A stretch of DNA of 64,000 bases, taken from Kineosporia sp. NBRC 101731. Its GTDB lineage: Bacteria > Actinomycetota > Actinomycetes > Actinomycetales > Kineosporiaceae. The stretch covers positions 62,001 through 126,000 of the forward strand of contig NZ_BSTC01000015.1 in the NCBI RefSeq assembly GCF_030269305.1, read 5' to 3'. Position 1 is the first letter of the stretch. Every line of letters starts with the position of its first letter. The translations under genes and the position numbers were made by a program. Under the pieces are notes generated by a model, which worked only from the letters and a program-made list of their open reading frames with translations, was not told the origin of the DNA and did no database searches. Shown here in pieces: positions 8,694-16,176 of the stretch.

Positions 8694-9806
8694 TCACGCG
8701 TGGGTGGGGTGCTCGTGGTCGGCGTGCGTCTCCGCCTCGAACTGGAAGGTGGAGTGCTCGACGTCGAAGTGCCCGGCCAGGCAGCTCTGCAGTTCGTCGA
8801 GCATCACGGTGAGGTGCCCGTCGTGGAAACAGTCGTCCTCGACCACCACGTGCGCCGACAGGATCGGCAGGCCGGTCGCGACCATCGAGGCGTGCAGGTC
8901 GTGCACCCCGCGCACGTGCGGCACCCCGAGCACGTGGGTGCGCACCTCGTCCAGGTCGACCGTCATCGGGGTGGCCTCCAGCAGCACCGTCACCGCCTGG
9001 CGCAGCAGCATCCAGCAGCGGGGCAGGATCAGCGAGCCGATGAGGATCGAGGCCACGGCGTCGGCGCGGTCCCAGCCGGTGATCCAGATCGCCGCCGCCG
9101 CGATCAGCACGGCGACCGAACCCAGGGCGTCGTTCACCACCTCCAGGAAGGCCGCGCGGGTGTTCATGTTCTCGGCCTGCCCCTTGAGCAGGATCAGGAT
9201 CGCAGCGGCGTTGGCCGCCAGACCGATCGCACCGAACACGATCATCCCGGTGCCGGCGACCTCGGGCGGGTCGATCAGCCGTTGCACACCCTCGACCAGG
9301 ATGTAGACGCCGATCGCCAGCAGTGCGGTGGCCTGCAGAGCGGCGGACAGCACCTCGGCCCGCTTCCAGCCCCAGGTCAGCCGGGCCGTGGGCGGACGCT
9401 CGGCGAGCATCGCGACGATCAGCGACAGGGTCAGGCCGGCCGTGTCGGTGAGCATGTGGCCGGCGTCGGCCAGCAGCGCGAGGCTGCCCGTGAGCGCAGC
9501 ACCGACAGCCTCCAGCACCAGCACTGCGACGGTGAGGCCCAGCACGAGCGACAGGCGTCTCTTCGCCCCCGCTCCCTGCGGGAGGGCGTGGCCGTGACCA
9601 TGACCGTGACCGGCATCGTCGTTCTGAGAGCTCTGGCCCTTCTGCATCTTCTGAGGGGCGGCCTTGCTCTCCGGGGCGCAGGGGGCCTTCAGCCCGCTGA
9701 GGCCGTCGGGCCCGCAGGAAGCCCGCTTCTCCGGCCCGTGCTCAGGTACGTCGTCGTGTGCGTGACCGTGGTCGTGCTCGTGCTCCGGGCCGGGATGCGT
9801 GGTCAT
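8694..9806 (-). CDS. cation diffusion facilitator (zinc-type exporter)
   Basis: The 370-residue protein has six predicted membrane helices (about residues 83-270) and a cytoplasmic C-terminal domain. It probably exports Zn2+ or a related metal by proton antiport. His-rich stretches at the N terminus (around 8-23 and 67-73) and at the end suggest metal binding. The TM2 site is HMLTD (His117, Asp121), but the matching TM5 site is EVVND (Glu222, Asp226) where zinc exporters usually have His-x3-Asp. Its ATG overlaps the stop of the ArsR gene by four bases (ATGA), so the pair is one operon. Cobalt, cadmium or manganese could also be the substrate. Confidence 0.9.
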   Translation of the reverse strand: MTTHPGPEHEHDHGHAHDDVPEHGPEKRASCGPDGLSGLKAPCAPESKAAPQKMQKGQSSQNDDAGHGHGHGHALPQGAGAKRRLSLVLGLTVAVLVLEAVGAALTGSLALLADAGHMLTDTAGLTLSLIVAMLAERPPTARLTWGWKRAEVLSAALQATALLAIGVYILVEGVQRLIDPPEVAGTGMIVFGAIGLAANAAAILILLKGQAENMNTRAAFLEVVNDALGSVAVLIAAAAIWITGWDRADAVASILIGSLILPRCWMLLRQAVTVLLEATPMTVDLDEVRTHVLGVPHVRGVHDLHASMVATGLPILSAHVVVEDDCFHDGHLTVMLDELQSCLAGHFDVEHSTFQFEAETHADHEHPTHA

Positions 9807-10294
9807 ACAGGGCTCTCCACGTTCTCGTGAGCCAGTTCGAGACCGGGTCGCGGCTCGCTGTTCGTCGGCTGGGCGTGCTGGTGCGTGCCGTCGTGCTCGT
9901 GGTCGGTGCGGGCGCGCACCGAGGTGTGATGGAGGACGACGCGCTCGCCGGTGGCCTCGAGGAACGACTCGGTGGCGCCGAACAGGTCGAGAAGTTCCGG
10001 CCGGGCCAGCGAGTACAGCGACGCCCGGCCCCGGGCCCGGGACTGCACCAGACCACAGTCACGCAGGCAGGCCAGATGGCCGGAGACCGTGGACTGCGCC
10101 AGGCCGAGGTGGGACATCAGGTCGACGACGCGGTGCTCGCCGCGGGCCAGGTGACGAAGGATCAGCAACCGGGTCGGGTCACCGAGCGTGCGGAAGAGGT
10201 AGGCCGCTGCGGTGACGTCCTCGTCGCCCTCGGGAGACGTCGCGCTGGCCTTCTGTCCGGCCGCGGCATTGGTCAGCCCAGTTGGTATCGCCAT
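9803..10294 (-). CDS. ArsR/SmtB-family metal sensor
   Basis: This 163-residue repressor has an ArsR winged helix: LFRTLGDPTRLLILRHLARGE, then the recognition part LAQSTVSGHLACLRDCGLV and the wing GRASLY. The C terminus is His-rich (VVLHHTSVRARTDHEHDGTH), a likely metal-sensing site. It is the first gene of the operon with the CDF exporter, a typical metal-resistance pair in which metal binding releases the operator. The ATG at 10294 is chosen over 10390 because TATCAT lies six bases before it and the family domain starts soon after. The metal is inferred to be zinc or a similar divalent ion. Confidence 0.9.
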   Translation of the reverse strand: MAIPTGLTNAAAGQKASATSPEGDEDVTAAAYLFRTLGDPTRLLILRHLARGEHRVVDLMSHLGLAQSTVSGHLACLRDCGLVQSRARGRASLYSLARPELLDLFGATESFLEATGERVVLHHTSVRARTDHEHDGTHQHAQPTNSEPRPGLELAHENVESPV

Positions 10295-10300
10295 TCGCCG

Positions 10301-10306
10301 ATGATA
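10301..10306 (-). promoter_or_regulatory. -10 hexamer for arsR-CDF operon
   Basis: On the minus strand TATCAT is followed by six bases and the ATG at 10294, indicating a leaderless message. A metal-sensor operator would be expected to overlap it, but no clear inverted repeat is seen. Confidence 0.5.
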
Positions 10307-10450
10307 GCGAGTGGAAGGGGTGGAGGCCAGGGGTTGGTTAGGTGGACCTTGGTCTGTTGGAGTGTCGCAGTGAAGGCGCACAGTAGTCACGTGGGCCCCC
10401 TGGAGCTGTGGCTCCTCACGAACGAGGGATCGGGCCGGCGCGGTGGCCTT

Positions 10451-10475
10451 CCCCCACTTCCCGGGGAAGTGGGGG
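10451..10475 (-). terminator. hairpin downstream of lipB
   Basis: A 25-base near-palindrome with 12-bp arms (CCCCCACTTCCC and its complement around one G) lies 58 bases past the lipB stop. A nearby TGATCACGAA (10513-10522) resembles part of the intergenic palindrome family found elsewhere in the window. Confidence 0.5.
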
Positions 10476-10532
10476 CACCGCCCGGCCGACGGCCAGGGAC
10501 TGCGTGATCACGAACCGGAAGGTGGCCATGCC

Positions 10533-11282
10533 CTAGGGCTGTGTTCGGCTCAGTTCCTGGGTCAGGCTGCTGATGGCGTCGCTGATCGTCTCGATCTTGG
10601 GGGCGTCGGCCTTCGGCTTCTTCGGGATGCGCCGGTGGTGGTGGCCGGGCAGGTCGTAGTCGGGCAGGGCGGCCTCGATCAGGGGCAGCATCTCCCGGAC
10701 GGTGACGTCGCGGCCGGCCTCGGCGCTGAGCGATGTCACCCCGGCGTCGGCGATGCCGCAGGGCACGATCTGCCCGAAGGCACCCAGGTCGGAGTCACAG
10801 GTCAGGGAGAAGCCGTGCATGGTGACGCCGCGCGCGACGCGGATGCCGATGGCCGCCACCTTGCGCTCCGGGCGGCCCGCACCCGCTGGGATCCATACGC
10901 CGCTGCGGCCCTCGACCCGGGTGCCGTGCACCCCGATGCCGGCGCAGACGTCGATGATCAGCTGCTCGATGCGGCGGACGTAGGCCACCACGTCGACCGG
11001 TTTGGCCAGCTGCACGATCGGGTAGCCCACCAGCTGGCCCGGACCGTGCCAGGTGATCTTGCCTCCGCGGTCGACGTCGATCACCGGAGTGCCGTCGAAC
11101 GGGCGCTCGTGCGGCTCGGTGCGCTTGCCCGCGGTGTAGACCGCCTGGTGCTCGAGCAGCAGCACGGTGTCGTCGGCGCCCGCCGCGACCTCGGCGTGGA
11201 CCTCACGCTGACGTTCCCAGCCGGCCGTGTACTCCACGGCGTCGGCGCCGAAGCCCAGATGCTCGATCCGCAGCGAACCCAT
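10533..11282 (-). CDS. lipB: lipoyl(octanoyl) transferase
   Basis: LipB moves octanoyl from acyl carrier protein to lipoyl domains, the step before LipA. The family motifs are present: [17 protein letters not shown], the catalytic Lys141 in KVAAIGI and Cys175 in IVPCGI. A C-terminal tail of about 40 residues (from about 210) is Lys/Pro-rich and extends past the catalytic domain. The ATG at 11282 has TAGGCT seven bases upstream, so the message is likely leaderless. lipA is not next to it; the metal-resistance pair lies between. Confidence 0.96.
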   Translation of the reverse strand: MGSLRIEHLGFGADAVEYTAGWERQREVHAEVAAGADDTVLLLEHQAVYTAGKRTEPHERPFDGTPVIDVDRGGKITWHGPGQLVGYPIVQLAKPVDVVAYVRRIEQLIIDVCAGIGVHGTRVEGRSGVWIPAGAGRPERKVAAIGIRVARGVTMHGFSLTCDSDLGAFGQIVPCGIADAGVTSLSAEAGRDVTVREMLPLIEAALPDYDLPGHHHRRIPKKPKADAPKIETISDAISSLTQELSRTQP

Positions 11283-11289
11283 GCCGTCG

Positions 11290-11295
11290 AGCCTA
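11290..11295 (-). promoter_or_regulatory. -10 hexamer for leaderless lipB
   Basis: On the minus strand TAGGCT is followed by seven bases and the ATG at 11282. Confidence 0.45.
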
Positions 11296-11377
11296 CGCGG
11301 CGTTCACCCCCGGATCGTCCGGGCGATCTGTGAGCACCGGCACGGATCCTCAGAGAAGATCACTACGCTTGTCGCCC

Positions 11378-11728
11378 ATGGACGCTCGCAAGGCGCTTCT
11401 GATCGACGCGTACCGCTGCTTCAACGGGCGCGACGTCGAGGGGCTGCTGTCGATGATGACGGACGACGTGGAATGGCCGGACCTGCCCGGGGGCAGGGTC
11501 TTGAGGAGCAAGGACGAGATCCGCGAGTACTGGCAGGGCCAGTTCGCGGTCTCGGACCCCCAGGCCGTGCCGACGGACTTCGAACCCGGTGCCACCGACG
11601 ATGAGATCGTGGCCGTGGTCGAGCACGAGGTGCGCGGTCTGGCCGGTGAGGTCCTGGCTGATCAGCACGAGCTACGCCACCGGTACTGGTTCCGCGACGG
11701 ACTGGTCCGGCGGATGGTTGTGGAGTAG
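11378..11728 (+). CDS. SnoaL-like / NTF2-fold protein
   Basis: The 116-residue protein looks like a nuclear transport factor 2-like (SnoaL) fold: an N-terminal helix pair (ALLIDAYRCFNGRDVEGLLSMMTDDVEW) and a later strand region ending HRYWFRDGLVRRM. Such proteins are small cytosolic enzymes or binding proteins with many roles. The ATG at 11378 is preferred over 11330 because the fold begins there and TACGCT lies eight bases upstream. It is divergent from lipB and convergent with the oxidoreductase gene. The substrate is unknown. Confidence 0.8.
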   Translation: MDARKALLIDAYRCFNGRDVEGLLSMMTDDVEWPDLPGGRVLRSKDEIREYWQGQFAVSDPQAVPTDFEPGATDDEIVAVVEHEVRGLAGEVLADQHELRHRYWFRDGLVRRMVVE

Positions 11729-11838
11729 GACGGCGAACTCGCCGGGCTGGGAACGGGTCGACCGGACGTGGCCGGATCGGGCTCACCGACCGGGGAACAG
11801 GCTCTGGACCAGGGTGGACTTCCGGCGGCACGGGTCGT

Positions 11839-13155
11839 TCACCTGGCCCGGAGCGGCTCCCGGGGGACAGCGGGCAGGCCCAGGTCGGCCAGCACCGCAT
11901 CGGCGGTGCGGCGGCCGGAGACCAGGGCGCCCTGGATCGAGGCGGTGTCGCGGTGGTCGCCCGTCACGAACACCCCTTCGCCCAGGGCGACCGGCTTGCG
12001 CACCTGCAGCGGCGCGGGCATGGCGGTCAGGGCTTCGGGCACGGCGTCGCGCCGGACCAACTCCCACCAGTGCGTGGGCTGACCGTAGATCTCGGCCAGC
12101 TGGGCCATGACCGCGCGCTCGGTGCTGAGATCGGGGTCTCCGCCGAGCACGGTGGTCGCGATCAGGGCCCGTTCGTCCGGGCTGTAGCTGCGGGCCCGGT
12201 TGCTGATGACCAGGGTGTTGACCACCGGCCCACGCCGCTCGCCGTCGACGTGCAGGGCGCCGGAACGGGTAGGCGCCTCGGGGGCCGCGTGCCAGTAGGT
12301 GGTGAGGCCGCGTGACTGCACCGCGGGCAGGTCCAGCAGTGTGGTGGCACTACGCGGATCCGTTGCCACCACCACGGCCCGGGCCTGGATGTCACCGGCC
12401 TCGGTCTGCACGAGCCCGGGGCCGGCCGACCCGGCCCGCACCCCGTAGTGGATGTTGGGCACCTGGGCGGCCAGTTGTTCCGGCACGGCTCGCATGCCGC
12501 GCCACGGAACCGCGGGCGTGCCCCGCACGAACGACCGCACCAGTAACTGCACGAACTGGTGCGAGGTGACCCCGGCGTCTTCGCCCAGCACCCCGGCCAG
12601 GAACGGCGCGACCACCTGGTTGCGCAGCTCGCCGTCGACCCCGCGCCGGGTGAGTGCCTCGCCCCAGGGCAGATCCGGTTCGGACAACAGCCTTTCCGGG
12701 TCTTTCCGGGCCGCCTCCAGTGCCCAGCGGACGAAAGCAGCTTTCTCGCGCCAGCTTCCGGTGCGCTCACGGAGCAGACTGGCTGCGGTGAGGGGCAGCA
12801 GGCCGGGGGAGCGGCGCGGGTCGGCCAGGACCTGACGACCACGTGATCCCGCGATCACCAGAGCGGCCGGGAAGGACTGCAGCCGTAGCGCGCCGACGTC
12901 GAGCGCCCGGCGGACCTCGGGGTATGCGGGATTGAGCAGCTGAAAACCCCGGTCACAGAGGAAACCGCCGACCACATCGGTGCGGACGCGGCCGCCGGGA
13001 GCGTCGGAGGCTTCCAGCAGAACCACGTCGATACCCCGGCGGGAGAGCTGCCGGGCACAGACCAGACCGGCGAGACCGGCGCCCACCACGACGACGTCGG
13101 CGGCCGTGGGTAGTTCGCGCGGAGGTACGGTCTGCGGTGGGCTCTGCTCGGACAC
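11839..13155 (-). CDS. FAD-dependent amine oxidase/desaturase-like oxidoreductase
   Basis: The 438-residue protein starts with a dinucleotide-binding fold (VVVVGAGLAGLVCARQL, then LLEASDAPGGRVRT) and ends with the FAD-closing segment GDHRDTASIQGALVSGRRTA. This is the architecture of protoporphyrinogen oxidase, phytoene desaturase and flavin amine oxidases. It should be a cytosolic or peripheral flavoenzyme; the substrate cannot be told. GGAGG lies five bases before the GTG start. It is transcribed away from the kinase gene, and their shared 155-base gap holds two DnaA-box-like sequences. Confidence 0.88.
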   Translation of the reverse strand: MSEQSPPQTVPPRELPTAADVVVVGAGLAGLVCARQLSRRGIDVVLLEASDAPGGRVRTDVVGGFLCDRGFQLLNPAYPEVRRALDVGALRLQSFPAALVIAGSRGRQVLADPRRSPGLLPLTAASLLRERTGSWREKAAFVRWALEAARKDPERLLSEPDLPWGEALTRRGVDGELRNQVVAPFLAGVLGEDAGVTSHQFVQLLVRSFVRGTPAVPWRGMRAVPEQLAAQVPNIHYGVRAGSAGPGLVQTEAGDIQARAVVVATDPRSATTLLDLPAVQSRGLTTYWHAAPEAPTRSGALHVDGERRGPVVNTLVISNRARSYSPDERALIATTVLGGDPDLSTERAVMAQLAEIYGQPTHWWELVRRDAVPEALTAMPAPLQVRKPVALGEGVFVTGDHRDTASIQGALVSGRRTADAVLADLGLPAVPREPLRAR

Positions 13156-13244
13156 GGCGGCCTCCGGTGCTCGTGGTCAGCGGTGCGTTTCCGCCTCGAA
13201 GCATGTCAGGTTCGGCGGCTCCGGCAAGGGCGGCCTCTCGGTCC

Positions 13245-13271
13245 TGTGGATAACCGGCGCCCTGTGGATAT
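13245..13271 (+). promoter_or_regulatory. pair of DnaA-box-like sequences
   Basis: TGTGGATAA (13245-13253, an exact complement of TTATCCACA) and TGTGGATAT (13263-13271) repeat at an 18-base interval between divergent genes. They may be chance or a DnaA-responsive site; this is not an origin. Confidence 0.3.
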
Positions 13272-13310
13272 CCAAAACGGGCCGTCGGTACTTCGGGGCA
13301 CAGTGGCGGC

Positions 13311-15029
13311 ATGGATCTCACGCCCTTCGCCGAACCGCCCGAGGTGCCCGGCTTCCGCCTGTCCGCGCTGCTGGGTTTCGGTGCGCACGGCGAGGTCTGG
13401 CGGGCCGAAGACCTGGTCCTGGGCGACGAGGTGGCGCTGAAGATCGGGCGCCGCCGGGATCCGGTCGAATTTGGCTCCGAGCAGTCGTTTTCCGGCCCGG
13501 AGTACGAGACCTCCCTGCTCTCGCGGATCGAGCACCCGCACATCGTGAGGATGCAGCGGGTGGTCGTGCTTCCCGACGACCACCTGGCGCTCGTGCTCGA
13601 CCTTGCCGCCGGCGGCAGTCTCGCCGCGCTGGTGGCGGCCCGGGGCCCGCTGCCGCCGGAAGAGGTCGTCACCGTGCTCATCCCGATGGTCTCCGCCCTG
13701 GAGCACCTTCACCAGAGTGGGCTCACCCACGGTGACGTCTCGCCGGGCAACATTTTGCTGGCAGCTGACGGCTGTCCCCGGCTGGGCGACCTCGGGGTGG
13801 CTCGGATGCTCGGTGAGCGTCACGAGGACGTATGGGGAACACCCGGTTTCATAGATCCAGCGGTGGTGCACACGCTGGCCGGAGACGGTCCGGTAGATGC
13901 GGCGGCCCTGCGCGCCGCGGATGTCTGGGCGCTGGCGGCGTCGTGCTGGTTCGCCCTGACCGGCCATCCGCCGGTCCATCCACTCGCGGTGGACTCCGTG
14001 GACTCCGCCGACTCGGCCGATCCACCCGACGACCTGTTCCGGGTTCTGGCCCGCGGCCTGGCGGCGGACCCGCAACAGCGACCCGGTCTGTCCGAGTTGG
14101 CCGATCTGGCGTGGCGGGCGGCTCGTCCCTCACCGATCCGCTTGAAGAGTGGGGCGGGCGCTCCACCGGTGCGGGAGCTGACGACGCGCCGCGTTCCGCC
14201 GCCGCGTCAGAGTGCCCGACCTTCGGTGAAAGAGCCTTCACCAGAGGTTTCTCCGGTGCGGCGGACAGTCCCGGTGACCCGGTTGCTGGCGCTCCTGGCG
14301 GCAATCGGTCTGCTCGGCGCCGTGACGGCGGGGGTGGGCCGGCACATGCTGCGGACGACGGGTGCCGGTCCGGTGGCGGCGAGCGGGAGCCGATCAGAAG
14401 ACGTCGCCGCGGCTCGGTCGGTCCAGGTCACCGAGGGGGAGGCCGGGCCAGGAGAGGCCGGGCTGGGGGAAGTGCGGCCAGGAGGGGCTGGGTCGGGAGA
14501 AGTCGGGTCAGGAGTGGCCGGGCTGGGGGAAGCAGGGCCGGGAAGGGCTGGGTCTGGAGAAACCGGGTCAGGAGTGGCCGAGCGGGGGGAAAACGGGCCG
14601 GGAGAGATTCGTCCGGGGGAACAACTCGACGTCGAACTGACCGAGGCGCTCACCCGGATCGGCAGGGCCCGCGCCCAGGCGTTCGAGATGGTCTCGCAGC
14701 AGAAGCTCGCTCTGGCCGACGATCCGGGTTCGCCTGCTGAACGGGCCGATCAAGGGCTGTTGAAACGCTTACGTCGCAATGGGTACCGGTTGGAGGCTCT
14801 GGACTACCGGTTCGGGCGGGTGGAGGTGCTGAAGGTGCGGGGCAGCACGGCACAAGTGCGCGCTGTGGTCAGCACCACGGCACATCGACAGGTTCGTGTG
14901 AGCGGTGGCTTCGCCGCCGGCGTGCCCCCGGCCGAGGCCGCGCCCCTGGTGTTCACGCTGCGCGCGGTCGGTCCGGTGCAGGAAGGGGCGGGGCGCTGGC
15001 GGGTGCACGACATCCGGAACGGTGAGTGA
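13311..15029 (+). CDS. membrane Ser/Thr protein kinase-like protein
   Basis: Residues 15-275 form a protein-kinase domain: Gly loop GFGAHGEV (22-29), Lys44 in VALKI, HGDVSPGN (140-147) as catalytic loop and GDLG (159-162) in place of DFG. The catalytic Asp142 and metal Asp160 are kept, but HRD is HGD, so activation-loop control differs from RD kinases. A Pro/Arg-rich linker leads to one membrane helix (about 320-342), then an extracellular part with twelve degenerate pentapeptides (376-435) and a C-terminal domain of about 135 residues of unknown fold. The kinase side is cytosolic. The ligand and substrates are unknown. Confidence 0.88.
   Translation: MDLTPFAEPPEVPGFRLSALLGFGAHGEVWRAEDLVLGDEVALKIGRRRDPVEFGSEQSFSGPEYETSLLSRIEHPHIVRMQRVVVLPDDHLALVLDLAAGGSLAALVAARGPLPPEEVVTVLIPMVSALEHLHQSGLTHGDVSPGNILLAADGCPRLGDLGVARMLGERHEDVWGTPGFIDPAVVHTLAGDGPVDAAALRAADVWALAASCWFALTGHPPVHPLAVDSVDSADSADPPDDLFRVLARGLAADPQQRPGLSELADLAWRAARPSPIRLKSGAGAPPVRELTTRRVPPPRQSARPSVKEPSPEVSPVRRTVPVTRLLALLAAIGLLGAVTAGVGRHMLRTTGAGPVAASGSRSEDVAAARSVQVTEGEAGPGEAGLGEVRPGGAGSGEVGSGVAGLGEAGPGRAGSGETGSGVAERGENGPGEIRPGEQLDVELTEALTRIGRARAQAFEMVSQQKLALADDPGSPAERADQGLLKRLRRNGYRLEALDYRFGRVEVLKVRGSTAQVRAVVSTTAHRQVRVSGGFAAGVPPAEAAPLVFTLRAVGPVQEGAGRWRVHDIRNGE
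14436..14615 (+). repeat. 15-bp tandem repeat coding Gly-Glu pentapeptides
   Basis: Twelve in-frame 15-base units encode variants of G-E-A-G-P/S/L directly after the membrane helix of the kinase. A higher-order pattern (GAGSGE.GSGVA) occurs twice. The purine-rich repeat probably makes a flexible, acidic stalk and may vary in number between strains. Confidence 0.85.
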
Positions 15030-15123
15030 TGTTGCGGCATCGGCCCGGATGTCCTGCGCGGTGTTCTGGGTGGTGTTCTGGGTGGTGGTCGGGAGAGTTA
15101 CGGGCGAGGGTGAGGCCGGGCGC

Positions 15124-16014
15124 CTACTGCCCGGTGGTCCAGGCCGCGGCCTTGGCGAGGGTGTCGTGCTCCCAGCGGAAGCCGGCGGCGCGCAGCTTTC
15201 CCGGGTCCACCCGCTGGCTGGCCAGCACTTCACCGGCGAACTCCCCGAGCACGGCCTTGAGGGCGAAGGCGGGGGCAGGCAGCAGGGCGGGGCGGTGCAG
15301 GGCCCCGGCGACGGCCTTCATCACGTCGATGTTGCGGGCGGGCTCGGGGCCGACCACGTTCACCGGGCCGGTCAGGTCGCCGTCGAGCATGAGTTCCAGG
15401 GCGGCGAGGGCGTCGGGCAGGGTGACCCAGCTCCACCATTGGCGTCCGTTGCCCATCGGCCCGGCCAGACCGAGCTTCGCGAGCAGCAGCAACTGCTTGA
15501 AAGCACCGCCGTTCGGGGCCATGACCAGCCCGAATCGCGGGTGCACGACCCGGATGCCGACGTCGGCGGCGGGGGCGGCCTCGGCCTCCCACACCTCGAC
15601 CACGCTGACCAGGAAGCCCGCGCCCGGCCCGGACTGCTCGGTGAGGATCTCCTCGCCGCGTTCACCGTAATAGCCCATGGCCGAACCACTCACGAGCACC
15701 CGGGGCGGGGTCTCGAGCGAGGTCAGTGCCCGGACCAGGGTGCGGGTACCCAGGGCCCGGGAGTCCCGGATCTCGCGCTTGTACGCAGCCGTCCAGCGGT
15801 GGTCGCCGACGCCGGCACCGGCCAGGTGCACCACGCCCTCGACGCCGGCCAGGCCGTCCAGGTCGACGCTGCCACCGGCCGGGTCCCACTGCACCTCATC
15901 GGGTCCGGAGGGAGTTGCGCGCACCAGCTTGACCACCTCGTCCCCCCGCGCGCTCAGGCGCTCGACGAGGGCTGAGCCGATCAGGCCGTGCGAGCCGGTG
16001 ACCGCGACCTTCAT
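15124..16014 (-). CDS. TIGR01777-family NAD-dependent epimerase
   Basis: The 296-residue protein has an N-terminal Rossmann fold (MKVAVTGSHGLIGSALVERL) and the family pattern of YfcH/TIGR01777 short-chain epimerase-like proteins: VVHLAGAGVGDHRW, SGSAMGYYG with the catalytic-type Tyr, and the C-terminal QRVDPGKLRAAGF. It is cytosolic; the reaction is unknown. The ATG at 16014 has AAGGA about seven bases upstream. The gene follows the E2 gene after a hairpin terminator, an arrangement also known in mycobacteria. Confidence 0.9.
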   Translation of the reverse strand: MKVAVTGSHGLIGSALVERLSARGDEVVKLVRATPSGPDEVQWDPAGGSVDLDGLAGVEGVVHLAGAGVGDHRWTAAYKREIRDSRALGTRTLVRALTSLETPPRVLVSGSAMGYYGERGEEILTEQSGPGAGFLVSVVEVWEAEAAPAADVGIRVVHPRFGLVMAPNGGAFKQLLLLAKLGLAGPMGNGRQWWSWVTLPDALAALELMLDGDLTGPVNVVGPEPARNIDVMKAVAGALHRPALLPAPAFALKAVLGEFAGEVLASQRVDPGKLRAAGFRWEHDTLAKAAAWTTGQ

Positions 16015-16120
16015 GGGTGTGTCCTTTTCGTTCTCAGAGAATGTCTTTCCGGGCAGGGCCAGGTGGCCCAGCCTGCCGTGCCGCTGACGATCCTGCCTGC
16101 TGAGCAGACAAAGGCCGAAC

Positions 16121-16158
16121 GGCCGGTCCCCGTCCCCGACAGGGGACAAGGACCGGCC
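16121..16158 (-). terminator. terminator of the E2 gene
   Basis: GGCCGGTCC (16121-16129) pairs with GGACCGGCC (16150-16158), and the inner GTCCCC pairs with GGGGAC around a GACA loop. It lies 19 bases past the E2 stop. Confidence 0.7.
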
Positions 16159-16176
16159 GGTCGGTCAGAGCCGTTC

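Noticed and set aside
13245-13271. Replication origin
   Set aside because: Only two boxes, no AT-rich unwinding region and no dnaA or dnaN nearby.
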